DNA of 64,000 nt from Rostratula benghalensis (Eukaryota > Chordata > Aves > Charadriiformes > Rostratulidae). This document shows positions 24,390 through 38,900 of the stretch, in pieces; the stretch's first letter is position 1, and every line of letters begins with the position of its first letter. The stretch is from positions 3,575,608-3,639,607 of the forward strand of contig VXAI01000019.1 in NCBI GenBank assembly GCA_013399305.1. The letters are read 5' to 3'. The translations under genes and the position numbers were made by a program. The notes beneath the pieces were generated by a model. The model was not told where the DNA came from. It worked only from the letters and a program-made list of their open reading frames with translations, and ran no database searches.

Positions 24390-27300
24390 GTAAGGTGTTA
24401 TTTTTATATTCTAGATAAAATCTTATGCCAGCAAAGTGACAGAGAAGCTGCAGTGTCACGGTTGAAATAGATGTTCTTGTCAGGACAAAAATGTCACCCA
24501 TAATGTGCATAGTACTATCTACCACTTTAGTGAAACTATATGTATACATTGGATAAGTAATTTTTCTCTGTTGTCCTCATTTTCATCCTAAAACCATTCT
24601 TAGATCTTAAAACGTCTGCCATCTGGTAAAAATAAGGATATTATTGATGCATTATTGTGTTGTGGAGAGTTGGGCTGTGAAGCTAAGGCAGCAAATTGCT
24701 CTTTGGAGGGATTTTCATGCTTTTTAACCTTAAGTAATGGCTCTTTACTGAAGGTATGCATGGGTGTGATATTGCCATACATGCTGGTTTTGGCAGTTCT
24801 CTTCTCGAGTTGTTACGGGTGCCCATCTATTATTAGTAAGCAGTACCTTCTTCATGGAAAGGCTTCTCTCAAAGAAGTCATAGACACAGCCTTTAAAAAA
24901 ACCACTTGTATAAATGAAGCAGACTGAACTATTGACTTAGTTCATTAATAATGCATAAATCGACAAGCAACTGCCAGGATTTTTCTAGTGTCAGGCATTC
25001 ACAAGAAACTATAGTTTCAATATAATTCTAGTGCTGACTTCTCACGTTTTGGTTGGACACCTGGGTAGCTACCCATTCATTTATGTCTCTGATCAAGACA
25101 GAGCATTGATAGTGTGTTACCACCTAAGTGCCTTAAAGTAAATTTAGGAGGAATCTTCTGCTATGAGTTATGTGTAGGCAAATTATGACATATGCGGTTG
25201 ATGTCTTATCAAAATAACCCCAGTAGCTGAGAATAAAAAACAGCAATCATATCTGATTCATCCAGTCGCCACTCCATGTGTTGTGTATGTTTCCCAGAAT
25301 TGGGAATGTGAGTAATCACAAAGTAGGTTTACTCTTCAAGGTTTAGGTGAACGAACTGTTACTGGAAATAGTTCTGCTTTTGTAGAAAATCAGTTATTAA
25401 TTTATGTAGTTTGTGGCTAAAGAACCAACTCCAGAGCTTGAACTGTAGCATTTCTTCTCTTAGCTTTGCTTTTAACAAAGTACATAGTTAAGATTATTTT
25501 AACAAAATTTCTAAAAACAGAAAATGAAATACTTTCCAAGATGTAGTAGTTTCACATCTAGGTTTTTGGTATGTGTGCAGACTATTCATTTGTGTATCAT
25601 TATGCATTTCTTTTGATATGAGTATCTTCAAGTTTATTGTGTGTCATACTATCTTAGAATTAAATATCTAGCTGTCTACAGAATGGGTCTGAGTTTGCCA
25701 ATTTATTATCTGAGTGATAGATAATAGTAATGAGAATGAAAGAGTGATGAAATATTTTTATTTTGACACTAGTAGGTACGTGTGTACCTATTTATGTGTA
25801 TGTGGGTAGGTGTGTGTGTTTACTGCTGCTGGGGCAGAATTAGATGTCTGCATGTGTTGCCTCTTTCTTCTTTTGGCATGAAGCCCGTTTGCTCCACTGA
25901 AGGATTGATGTGAGTTTTAGTAAGTTCCTTTTAATCTGCCAAGTTTACAAAGTTGGCTGAACTTGGGACAAAACCAGCTTCTATTTAATAATCTTGTCCA
26001 GGACAGTGGCGCTGTATTGTCAAGGCTGGGGAGAAGCATTGCCTGTTTTCTTATCTGGCAGTTCTTCAGGGATTGAAAGTAGAGCGATTTGGGGAGAGGG
26101 GTGAAAAGAGGTTGCCTGGTTGTAGTTTTAGTGAACAAATTCCCCTTAAGACACTGATGTGGGGAGGAATGTGTGTTTCATATTTGGTGGCTGCATTTTT
26201 CCTTCAAATGTTGATATAAAGGAACTGAGGAAAGAACATGGACTATCTACAAGCTTGACAATGTAGCTTAAATCTTGTCTTCACATTTTTTATTATCTTT
26301 ATTTGCGAAGAAGCCATCTGAATTGTTACAGAATGCACTTTATACTGCAGTGTCTGAATATTTGCAGTGTTTTTCAAAATGGACTGGCCTTGATGCAGGG
26401 AACAGACTGATAATTAGCCAAGAAAGCACATTAAAGAATTTGTGGAAGAAGAGATCTGCCAAGGAACTTTTTCAGCTTGCTAAAGGGCTCCTGACTTTTA
26501 CCCTTGAGCTCCATGTCTCTTCTTGCTGTCTTGGAAAGCGTCATGCTGCACTTTCGGTTCAATGGTGGATACTGGATTTAGGAAGTTATTTGGAGTCAAC
26601 ACTTAACTATTTGGTGGCTAAGAGGAGTCCTCGTGTGCCTTGTATCTTAGGAATCAATGATAGGAATCAAGGAAAACAATCACATTTGCAGAAAGACTAG
26701 ATGATTGATGATCATAGAGGGATCAAATAGCTAGTTCCATGATTGGAATTTTTGCTGGCTGTCAGGATCTCTTCTCCATGTTTTTACGTTTCAAAAGGTA
26801 GGAAATTGTATCAGCATTTGATATTTGTACCTGTAATTATGGAATTGTCACAAGATAATGTATTTTTGCCATTAATTTCTGAGCACTTTTTTCTAAGACT
26901 TGCATTATTTTAGGTTCAGCTGGTTTTCATAGGTCCTGCTGTCCTGTCCAAACCCTTAGAAGTAAATTTCTTAACAGGGAGCCATAATGGACTCCTATGT
27001 CCAAACTCAGGATTTACTTTGATTATCTGGTTGCCCTGAAGAAATAGGGAAAAAAAAGTACATATGGAGAGAATTGGGTATTCAGTCATTTTTTAGCTTC
27101 CATGGAAGTGTTTTTTACACTGAAAAGACAACACTGCTTGGGAAAGGAGGAGGGCAAGATGACAGAAGTCTGTAAAATCCAATAATTTCTCTATTGCCTT
27201 CTTCCTATCAACTTTTGGGTTTTACAGTGCAAGAAAGAGGTCACACAGTTAACAGGTAACCAATGTAAAAGGAAGTATTTCTTGCTTTAAGTGTAATAAA

Positions 27301-30300
27301 GTAATGAAACTAATTTCCCCAGGAAGTTAAGAGATATTGAAAGTATGACTAAAGAAAATAAATGGTACTAGCGAGATTATTTTGAGGTTTGGCCTTATGC
27401 TATCTCCAGCTCATAAATTGTTAACTGGAAGCCAAGTAGGTAAGGGAAGGAGATCAGAGATCATTGCTCACTGTGTAGTGATTCAGAACTAGAGCAGTAC
27501 ATTGTGACTGTTACTGTACAGAGATAAAATTAAAATGATGTTATAAATGAAAGTCCTGGTATGAGGGGAAGAATGTTAAAACAAGATTTCTGTGCAGTGA
27601 ATTTATACAATAAAGCAATTTGTTTATCCTTTAGATATGCGTGTTCAGAAGTTAGAATTTCAGATAGCTTTTTATGTTTGAGCTAGACTCAAGTCTGCAA
27701 ATTGAGATGATCAACTGGCTATAGAAATTGCCTACTAAAGCATCTCTAAAGTATTTTCCCAAAGAATTGATAAGGAGTTGAGCAGATTGGGATGTTTTAG
27801 TAATAGTAAGCATTGTGATGATACAGATCCCAGTGTGCCACAGAAAAACCCCCACGTGCACCATCTAAATCCCATTAGCACTTAGCAATAAAAGTGAGAT
27901 AAATCACGTCAATACCACACTGCTACTGCCATTTAGCAAAGCTCTAAAGAATGATAGAAGCTATTTCTGGAGGAGAACCTGAAGCAGAAGCTGGATTAGG
28001 ACCATGGCAGTACTGAAACCTCTTCTTTGTCTGAGTTCACATCCCAGCAGGCAAGCAGGGAAAAGGAGAATGTCTTCCTGTTTACTTTTTGGTTGTCAAA
28101 TGTAAGAATGGAGCATTTCCATTAAGTATTTACACTCCTCAAAGTGGAAATGAAAGATGGAAGCCCTAATATGTAAAAATGGTATTAGAAAGAACTCCCA
28201 GCACTTCTTCCAGTTGCACAGGTGAACAAGGCCATTCATTGTCACCCATAGGCTGGACATGACACTGTCATGGGAGCACCAGCAAGTTTCCAGACCACTT
28301 TTCAGTTATAAAAAATGAGAACTGTTGCTAGTTCTGCTCAGTATCTGGTCTTCTCCAGAGATCTTTTTGCAAGCAGACTGCTTCTTTCCTTTTAGCTTGT
28401 TACTAAGAGCTGTTTTTTATCTTGTTTCAAGGTTATCTTCTTTTGGTTTTGGTTTTCTCTCTGGTGCTCAAAAATTAAGATAGAGGAGGGAGTCAGCAGA
28501 TTTTGAGTGTGTAGATGCCCTGAGTCATTCAGCTCAAGAAAGATCTCGTGGTGATGTTTATAGAAGATGGGAGTGTATCCTGGTCAGAATCAACCCAGAG
28601 TCATGAATTCCCTGTTTTCTGGCTGGGTTTAACCAGTTGTATACGAGAGCAGTTGGATTTGCAACCCTTGAATGCCCACATTCGGGGTGTTAGATGTAGG
28701 CCCTACGCAATAAAATTTCCACTGATGTCTGTTTGTCTGAACTGTTTTAATAAACCATGGTGAGTTTTACAAGCACACTGTCACCAACCTTCCCAGCTAG
28801 TTACACTTGCAAGGCCACCAGCTGGCATTTTCTAAACTTGTACAACGGAGGATATTTCCTAGCACATGGGAATGTTGAGGGTTCCAGAATGGTGTTGAGG
28901 GTGATGTGTGCTCTGAACGTCATACATGATAACCTTATTCCTCAAGTCTATTCCACTAATATAGCTATTTATTACTAGGAATCTTAATGTTCTTTCAGTA
29001 GCCTTAGTTATTAGGCCACAAGTTTCACAGAATAACAGTAATTCTAACAACAACAACAAAGTTTATGGTGATTAAACTCATTGGCTGACTTAAAAAGATG
29101 TATGATTACACTTTATTAGAATAAAATTCTGTCTAGCCTGAGATGCTGTCTCTAGTAGTGTAAGGAAAAGTAAGAGCAGGGCAGACACATGATACCTCCT
29201 TCACCAGTATCTGGTTATTTTCTGTTTAGGGAGGTTTTGAGTCAGATGTACTTTGTAACCTTTAGTGGATTTATCTTTCTTGTGTAGTCTTCCCTTGGAA
29301 CCACATAATTTTCAAGTGTAGCCTTGCTACCATGATAAGGAAAAAATATTTGCTTTGGTAAAGAATGTTAAGGGAGCAAGTGAAAAAAAAAAAACAAACA
29401 AACCCAAACAAAAAACATTAACAGGAGCATGTGGAAGAAAATTAATTTTATTGCACTATCTCTGTGTGCATAAAATACCATCAATAAAGCTTAATGGCTA
29501 TGAGACACTATTTTTAATATTACCAGAACCATTTCCAGCTGGGAAGTCAGTAATTCATTAAGGAGAAGGAATAGGATTTTAACTACCTAAAGCAAAGTAC
29601 TGAATTATACTTTTAAAAGGTTCTGAGCATTGCTAACACAGAGTAAGCGTGTTAACATTTCTTTGTAGTGTTCTTGTAATTGCATTAATTAAAATGCAGG
29701 ATATGATTTACATTTATACATAAGGGGTAGCTCCAGGTTCTGTTTCTTCGGTGATCTTTGGCTTTTGTGCTTTTCAAATCGTTTCACTGCTCGCTGTTGT
29801 TGAGTTTTAATATGAAGATAGGCATTAGTGAAGATTAAATACCATGATCATCAGTGGAGCAGAACACTTCAGTCCCTGTTGGGATAGCTGTTCAACCAGC
29901 AGCATTGTCTGGAGCGGAAGCCAAGTGGCCTGCATCTATCCTACCAACTCCTGCACCTTTAGGCAGGGTGTCTGGTGGGAACGTTGTCTGCTGCATTTCC
30001 ACTCCTGACTGTGCCCCGCCACTCTTTGGAAAAGTGGTAGCTGGCACAAGCCAAAAAGCATTTCAGCAATGCAGAGAATCAAGTTCTGATGCCTAGGAAG
30101 GTTTTTCTGACTGTTGTACCAGTACAGCCATAAACCACTTGAAGGTAGGGGAGGCATTTTTAATCAAAACTGAGGCTAGTATGATTTGGTTTGAAGTTAA
30201 TCGTAATTAAGTAGCCTTACAAATATGGGACTTGCTTCACGCTCTTTCAGTGAATGCTTCGTGTTAAAATTGCACCTTCCATATATTTCAGTTTGTTACT

Positions 30301-30349
30301 GAATACTCAAGTCATGAATATAAACCAGGATATACAAGAACATAGTTTC

Positions 30350-30350
30350 N
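30350..30350. other. Single ambiguous base
   Basis: One N in otherwise continuous intron sequence. It has no effect on coding. Confidence 0.98.
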
Positions 30351-31731
30351 AATAAATAATTCCTAAACCTTACCATTTTTCTACCGTACATGTTCCAAAC
30401 CATATGGCTGACTGTGTGCTGTGTTTATTCTGAGTCCTTGCAGATCTGTCATATAGGTTATAGGTCATGGGAAACTGTTAATAATAAAAAAAAGGTTGCA
30501 CAAATCTTTCTGTAAGAAAACTGTTAAACATTGAATTAAAAATTGTAATGGATTAGGTGATGTGGATAGGAAAGAATATTCCTGGTGGGTCTGACGTAAC
30601 AGGCTATGAGGAGGAGATGCTCTAAGATTTAGTCAGAGTGTTTACAGAGGTTGTGAGAATGTCATTTCCTGCTTAGCTTCTGTCCAGAGATACAGTCCCT
30701 CTGGCACATAGATTCTGACATTAAAATTCCTGATGAGAGTTAAAAATGAGGAGTAAGTGGGAAGAAGACCTACTTGCACTACTTGTGAGGAGAGAGCTGG
30801 ATTAGGAGATGCTCCATTTCTGTAGAATACTAAGCAGTTGCAGCTCTTTGCACAGCACATTTTCGCCCTAGCTGGATTGGGTACAGACATGAGTGAAGCT
30901 GAGAGCACAGACTCATCTCCCAGGTATCAAACTTGCTTTTCAGACAAAAGTTTTCTCTCCTTACACTGTATTCTGTACTGCCACATTACATTGCACTCAA
31001 GTTAATCATTTGCCCATATAGTTATAACTGCTAATTTTCTTCAGTGGCTGAGGTATAAATGTGCTAGGGTAGGAATTTCTAAGGTTATTCTGATGTGGTT
31101 TGTTAAATTTTTATTTTTATTTTTTAAAAACCCAAACCCAAAAAAACCCAAGCCCCAAATCAAAGCCAACCAAAACACACACCTCCTGCCTTGTAGAACT
31201 ATTACTGGGTGGGTTCTATGAATTCCAAGTTAAAGTTCTTAAGCCTGTGACTGTTAATTTGGAAGGTTAATCTTAAATGAGGGGCTGCATCAGTGCTTCA
31301 GTTGGCAACTGAGAATGCTAAAACCTGATTCTAAAATGTATGTTGGAGATTTGAATGAAGTTCTAGTCAGCAAAGAGGAGTTTTTCTGTAATCAAATGAC
31401 TTGGGCAGTTTATCCTTGGGTTCTGGAATTGGCCAGTCAGTTGCCACCCTAACATCTGGAACAGATTTTAGGGTCAGAACCTGGAATTTGAGCAGAAATT
31501 ATTAAACTCATTATTTCTTTGGAAAAGAGTACAAGCACAGACATCTTCTACTTGTTTGAACAGTTTATGATTAAAGCTCTTAAAGGAATTCAAGTAACAC
31601 TTCGTGAGCTTAAGAGGCTTTTTTGTATGTGTTTCAAGTATATGCTGTTTAGCTTTGGGGTATTTTTTTGAGAAATGTTGGGAATGTATCTGTTCAAGAA
31701 ATATTAATGTAACTTTTATAATAACAATATA

Positions 31732-31811
31732 NNNNNNNNNNNNNNNNNNNNNNNNNNNNNNNNNNNNNNNNNNNNNNNNNNNNNNNNNNNNNNNNNNNNN
31801 NNNNNNNNNNN
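31732..31811. other. Assembly gap (80 N)
   Basis: A run of 80 N in intron 2. The flanks are AT-rich and not obviously repetitive. A 76-codon ORF across it is an artefact. Confidence 0.98.
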
Positions 31812-34800
31812 TTAGGTCAGTGATACAGAAATAGTCATTCCCTTAACTTCCACTGTAAAGAGAATTTATTAAAAATAATACAGTATTTAAAAAAAAAAAG
31901 GGGGGGGGCAGGGACAAGTGAAAATTAATTCTGTGGTTAACAGCTCTGGAAAGCAGGTATGTTGATATAAGTTCAATGTTTTTCCTAGTGATGTATTTAG
32001 TTTGTGCTGTGCCTGGATACTCTCTTCCTTTGGTATTGAATTGAGAAAGACAAGCAGCAGGAGAACAACTGGAATTGATGTGACTGGGAGACATGATCTA
32101 CCCAGTTCAGGTCTCCCACTGGCAGTGAATCCTTTGCGGACAAGTCTTTATCACACTTCTCTGGAGCCCACCAGAAGAAAGGTTTCCTTGCAGCAATAAA
32201 TAATGAAGCCACTTACAGTACCATGCCCACCCAAACACAAAAACCTCATTTTGAAAACATTTATCCCGTGTTTTGGTGACTTCTCTTCCCTGCCAGAATT
32301 TTTAAGGGTAGTCAAGCATGCACATGGAGCAGAGCTAAAATCCTATTTTATTGTGCAAGATGAGAGAGACAATTGTATCTGTGTGGGACACTTAAATCAA
32401 GGAGGCATATTTATGGTTGTTGATTACAGATACTTTAAGAACTTGTGCAGACTATTTTTAAATGGGGTATTGTCTTATTTTCTGCCTTGTGGTTATTGAT
32501 ATTCTGTGGGTTTGAGCATGTTTGGTATGATATTGAAAATAAGAGTGAAGCTGACACAGAGGAAGATCTATGTGGTTTCATCTTGTTTTTACAGCATTAT
32601 TCTTTGGTAGCATTAAGCCAAACTCAGGCCATTGTGCAAGAAAAAAAATTAGTCATGTTAAAAAAAAATTAACTGTGCCTAAATTAAGTAATAATTTGGC
32701 TTTAAAAAACATTTGCTTAAAATTTCATGCAACTAAACTATATTTTCCACCAATTTGTGATGGTTTTAAAAATGAGGCATTTGGCACATAGACTCTCTTT
32801 CATGAGACAGTACAAATAGCTGTAACAGCAGCTTACTAAGAATAACTGTTTTATCTTTAGATCCCCTCTAGTAGCAGGAGAAATTCAAACAGTTTTTTAG
32901 AAAAAGTATAGACCTATTTCAGCACAATTTCTTTCTGCTTAAAGAGATAAAGGTAAAAGCCAGAGACCTGCTATCAACTGGACTGAGGACAAGTCCTAAA
33001 TTTGTTGCTATCCAGAAAACCAATTCAGAAAACTTTTTCCTAGGAGATAACTTACTTTTGGGGGTGTGTTATTTTGCTTTCTTGCCAGTTCCAATAACCT
33101 GGCTGCCTGACTGAATTTAGTCATGTGCATGGAAGCACTCAGGTTCAGAAGAAGTTTCTTGGGTAACCATCTGGTCTTTGCCACTGGGTTAACCTGGGGC
33201 ATGATGCTCTTGTATTCACATTTCTTTTCAGGTGCATCAACCCTGCTAGATCTAAGCTTGGGGTAACACCTAATGTTGAGTTTCAGGTGGCAGAAGTTAA
33301 GGAGGCCTGGGTTTGGAGCATGGTCCGGAGCAGCATGGAGCTAGCTGGTTTCTTTTCTTAGGCTAGAAGGAAACTGTATAATTTGCATTTGTGATGGTGG
33401 TAACTCACAAAGTGCTATTAGGTTGTTAATCTAACTTTTAGAAGCTGAATTAGTTTTAGACAAACATTCTCTTCTTGGGTTTTGCTGTCAGCAGGGGGAT
33501 CTTCCAAAGTCGTTTGAGGGTTTTCTTAGGTATCCTGCTGAGCAAAACATCACCTTAGCTGCCAGATAGAGATCCCATAGAGAACCTGGGGCTCCCCTCC
33601 TCTTCTGCACAGATGCTGAAAGTGAAGGATTGTTTTGTTGTGAAAGGTGTTGATTGGGTTACGGCTTGGTCTGATGAATACAGAGTTGCCTGGGGGCTGT
33701 CTCTCTGTAGGAGATGAACTGAGGCTGAGCCACATGCGGTCCCAAAGATTACCTTATAAACAACAATCAATTCAGGCAGCAGAGCACATATTAAGGGCCC
33801 ATTAACTTGCTTAGGCCTCTCTTTGACTTGAAAAGTACTTGTGAGCAGAGGAATAATAAAAGGGAACGGTTGCCAAAAGCTATGGAAGGTGCATCTTGCC
33901 ATATCGCTCTTGGTACATCTGTTGAGTTGGGGATTTATTTCCTACTAAGCATCTGTTTAGCTTTTGAAGTACATATTAAGGTCAAAGGAGGGGAGCTTGA
34001 AATGATTGCGTAATGTTTATTCTTTTCTTTGAAGATTTTAAACTTTAATCATACAGCATTTGGACGTATTTAACAAAGCACAAACCTACATGAGTACTTG
34101 GCAAACTTCCACAGCTTATAACGTGCAGTAGTTGCAGCTTCAGAACTTGGATTTGGGGCTTTGCAGAAACTATGGTTTGCAAGTCCAGTTTGTAGTCTGT
34201 GGTTCCCTTTTACTGCATCTGTGATTTAACTACACTGGTCATCTCAACATGACCAAAAATGACTTTTCAATTCAGCAGTCTCAACATGAGTCAACAAAAG
34301 AAAATCTCTAGTGAGCCAGTTCCATCAAAGAGGGTTCTTTGGGAAAACTGAAGCATCCAAAGAATCTATCAACAGAATTGCAACATATAATTTCCTTATT
34401 CAGAAATGAGTTTTTTCCCACACTCCTTGTGCTCTATCCACACTTCTAGTAGCTGCTTCTATTTCATGTTAAATTATTTGTGAGCCAGGATAAATCAGTA
34501 CATTCATGGTACTTATAAAGACTTGTGTAATTTTGATAGGCATTGGGATTAAAGAGCAAACTGCTGAGCCAGTGGATATCAATTGTCTCGACCTAACAGT
34601 AGAAGCGATCGTTGAGAGTTCTTTCGGTTCAGAGTTCTGCATCTGTGCTAACTTGTCAGTGTGGCATCACCAGAACTGAGTATCTGTCTATATGATGGGA
34701 AAACTACACACAGAAAATTCAGTAGTTGCATTGTTTTATTGCCCAACCTACTTCTTAGAATAATCCTCACTGACGTGGATTGCTTCCAAAATCGACGTGT

Positions 34801-35935
34801 TTCTTAAATCAATCATTTTTGGTGCTTGTACTAAAAGACATTTTTATTTTGCTGATGCAAAAACCTGAAACTTCATGTGCTTGTTCATATTTTGTACAGG
34901 ATTCATGGATTAAACGATTATTATATTAAAAATTTAAAAATGTAAGAAGTATAGTTACAGAATAGCTGCCTGATTTTTGTGTTATTAGTAAAGGTACATG
35001 AGCATTACAGAGCTGCACCAGTAACACGGGTTAAAAAAAAAATATGAAGAATTTGGTAACTTGCATGGTACTTCAGTGATAATGCACTAAAGACGAATAC
35101 AGAATGAATGAATAATGTGCTAAAATGAATATAGAATTATTCTCATATGTGTTGCCTGTAGTCCTGGTTGTATTTATTCGCAGAGAGGGTTTTGTAGTTC
35201 AACTTGAAAAGTTTGCAATGCAAAGAAGTTTATGATGAAGCTTTAATGCTGGTACCTTGTCCCTCTGTATCTCCAAATCTGTGAGGGTGACATGCTCTTT
35301 CATGGGGACTACATCTCCATTCTATAGATTTTTATTTTTTTTATTATTATTTTTCCTTCCTCCCTTTGCCTGTAGATTTACCATGACAGGGTATATCCTG
35401 TCTCTATGAAAATTAGAGATTGCTGTCTAATGATAAGGGTTTAATCTGCAACGAATCAGACATGTGGAAACTTCTGTCTGTGGAATTTTCTGTTTGATCT
35501 GAGAGGAATGCCCTTGCTGTGCCCTTCCTGTAATGAAAGCAAGGTAGAGTGAATCAAAGTGATCCTAGATAAGATTGGAATGTGTGCATTGGTTATGCCT
35601 CTATTATATTTGGTGTTGCAATTCTGGTCATATATATTATTTTACTATCCAAGAGATTAAACAGCATAGTTCATCTTTTTAAGCCATAACTCTTTCTTTC
35701 TGTTTTAGAAAGTGTTGGGTTTTTAATTGATTAAAATCCTACATTAATTACTTAAGTTTGAACCTTGCTAACAGATAGGGGCGGTAAAATATTGTCTGTG
35801 CCAAGATAATATGACAGGTTTTTTGTTACTGTTAATATATTTTACAATAGTCAATCTTCTGTTTTAAAGATATTTTTGGTGTCCCATTGTGAGGAAAGGC
35901 TAACAGTTTCTCTCCCTGTCTTTATTACACAAACA

Positions 35936-35948
35936 GTTAATGATTAAC
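35936..35948 (+). promoter_or_regulatory. Perfect HNF1-type palindromic site in intron 2
   Basis: The 13 bases GTTAATGATTAAC match the palindromic HNF1A/HNF1B consensus GTTAATNATTAAC at every position. The surrounding sequence (about 35,880-36,000) is non-repetitive. The motif match is direct; function as an enhancer is inference. Confidence 0.5.
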
Positions 35949-38900
35949 AAATGTCCAGCTGCCTGTGTGGGGAATGTTAATTACTTTGGGGAGGGAGGGA
36001 AAGACAGCTGTGCCTTTGCATAAGAAATCTGGTATCGTAGTTCACTTTGAAGGTAGTTTGAATATTATAGTTCCAGTTTTAGCAGATTAATCAGAAATAG
36101 AAAAATGACCTGTGCCTCTCTCTTTGATGTCTGGTTATATGTATATTCTTCCATACCTGTACTACTAGCTAGGACAGTCATATTTTGGGTTGCCTTGGTT
36201 TGTGCAGGCCATTTTGAAGCAAAAAGTGTGTAAGAAGAGATGACAGCTTGTTAAAAAGTGGATTACTCTGTGGATATAGAGAAAACATGGCTCAAAATAA
36301 AAATAAATGATAAAATAAAAATCTAAACAGTTCATAGTCCCCACTGTGTCACACCATTCCAAATAACCTTTCTGAATGGCGACTTGTGTGTTAAGTAAGT
36401 ACGGAAGCCCAGGGATAAAGAACTGTGCTTGTAGATATTAAAATAAAATTAATGAACTTGGAACTTGCACTTTTCAATTAACTTTTTGCCTACTTAAAAA
36501 AGTTCATGCTGAACAGTGAAATTTTGTGGTGAAATTTTGGATTGAATGAATCCTTCCAGATACAGGTGAAGTAGGGGAGGATAGTGTGAGAAAGTTCAAA
36601 AAGTGTTAGTGAAAGATGAGTTGTCAAGTCGTCATTGTCACAAGTGACATGTCAGTCTGGATGTGCTTTGTTTCATAAGAAATTAAGGGAGTGATGATTA
36701 CAGTGAGAGCAAAATTACTGCAGATTATGTGGATTAAATTGGGAGTGAATATTGATACAGCATGTGATGATAGGGTGAAATGGAGTAAGAAATGTACGTC
36801 ATGCTATGTCTGTAGTTCCAGGGGTGATCAAAAAATCCTTTGGAAATTGAGTTGTTCAGTCTAGTCAAAGGCAAGAATGTCCAGCACTGGAGAATATATT
36901 TTTGAGAACAGTTATGCTGAGATTGAGGAAGTCACCTGATACAGTATCTGTACAGTCGCTGCAGATTCTGTGGATTTCTTAAAGAAGGAAAAAAAAATCT
37001 TCAGTGGTTCAGGAGCAAAGTTTTGTGCCTAAATGGTCTATTAGTTACCTGCAATATCATAGTGTTCTTTCATTGACACCACGTGTACTAGTGTAGAGTC
37101 GATCTAGTTTTATCATGACTCAATGACAACTAAAGTTCTTGTTTGGTGGAGAGTTATTCCCATCACTCATTCTCTTTGCTATTGTTACTAAAGGTGCAAT
37201 TATCTTTTCCTTGGGGAAAAATTAAGAGGTTTCCAATCAAAATTCTAACAGAGAAACTCAGTGGTCTGTTTATCCAAATGCTTCAGATTCTACTATTAAG
37301 CAATAAAGAGCAAGTGAATTAAATTTTTAGGTTTCTAATATTTTTTTATTTTTTTTAACTGTTAACTTGCATTAATTTCTGCTACCCTTAGTAGTAATTT
37401 TTTTTTTCTTCCGGAAAATGTTGATTACAACCATGCAAGCAGCTCTCTTTTATTTACGTGAAGAAGACTCAACCCATCTCTCAACTAATAAGTAATTTCT
37501 TTCTAGTTTTCTAGTTGGAAGTCTCCTTTTTGGATGTATCAATTCTTCACTGTGCATGTAAGAATTTGCTTACAGAGGATTTTTTATTTACTTAATACAG
37601 TAACCTTAAGCAAAGAGAATGAATGTCTTTTTTTTAATCCCAGATCTTTGCCTTCATGACTTTCCTGTCCTGAAGTTTTTACTTGGAAACAAAAACCTTC
37701 AGAAACATTTTTTGTTGTTGTTTATTTTGATTCATATGCAAAGGCAAACAATAAAAAACCTAGTATAACAAGTACAGATCGGTGTGGAATCCCCTCTGAG
37801 TTCATGAGTAGAAATAAAGTCTGAATAAATAAGCAGATACTTGGTAGGTTGATAAATCTGACTTTGTCAGAACAAGGATGAAAACGTCTTTTGATGCTAC
37901 TGGGTTCTCAGATGCTTTAATCTCATGCCTTCATTGATTTGTTTTGTTCTCCCAGCAGTTGCTTGCCCACAGGTACACCAGCTATTCTTTGTAAGCATAA
38001 ATCTGTTTGGGAGCAGCATTTCTGTTGACAGTAATTAAGTTCCATTGTGTAAATACCTACCTGTTGCAGTAACATATACAGCAATAATAACCCAATTTCC
38101 AGTATAGCTCAACATCCCACTTAACTTTTGGTAGGTATCAGTATCTTTGCTTGCCCAGAGCTGGTCTGGGGACAGTAAATGTTAACCAGCAGTTTCTGCA
38201 ACTCAACATAGTCAGGAGAGCAAAAGCTTGAAGCAAAATTGCAGCAGTCTAAAACACAAATCAGTATAAATAACATGCACATGCTAAATGACAACTTTTT
38301 TTAATATTTTTTTTTACATGTAAGTTAGTCATGAGCCAGTGTTGCTGTGGTGCACAGCTGTAACTGCTGCTCACTAAAGAGGAGGGCTGCTCTGTTGAAT
38401 GCTGAGCCTCCAAAGTTACTTTTGTGGAAGTAAGGTGAGGTAGGCTGCAATTATTCAAATTTCAACCAAAAAGAGAATTGGAGGGAAATGCTGAATGCAG
38501 GGAAAAGATTCAGAACAATTTTCCTTATTTGAGATGGTCAGTAAACTTTTGAGATTTTCACAGAGAAAGTAAGTATACTTGTTGTAGAATGGTACAGGTA
38601 TTTTAATATTTTGCAGAGGCCTAAACAGCCAGATCCTTCTGGATCAACACACCACTTTCTGTACAATTAAATGTGTTGCTTTTTGTGCATAATTGGCTTC
38701 CCATGCATCTCATTATTTTCCTTGTAGCCTCTTCTTCTGCCTAAGGGGGACCTGGGTTAATCTGTCAGCTCCAGTTAGTTTTGAAATTCCTGGGGCCATT
38801 TGCAAAGGAATTTCCCCTTCAGAGGCTCCCAGTTTCCCAGTTAAGTTATTAGAGTGGTAGTATAACCGCATTGTCAACAATTCCTTACTACTTGAAGATT

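Noticed and set aside
24655..24927. 90-codon ORF with a hydrophobic stretch just after the first coding exon
   Set aside because: It lies in intron 2, has no splice link to the cadherin frame, no recognisable family and no supporting context.
26275..26700. 141-codon open frame in intron 2
   Set aside because: It begins at a TTG and contains no internal ATG, shows no domain I recognise, and lacks a clear exon structure. An open frame of this size is not surprising in 64 kb.
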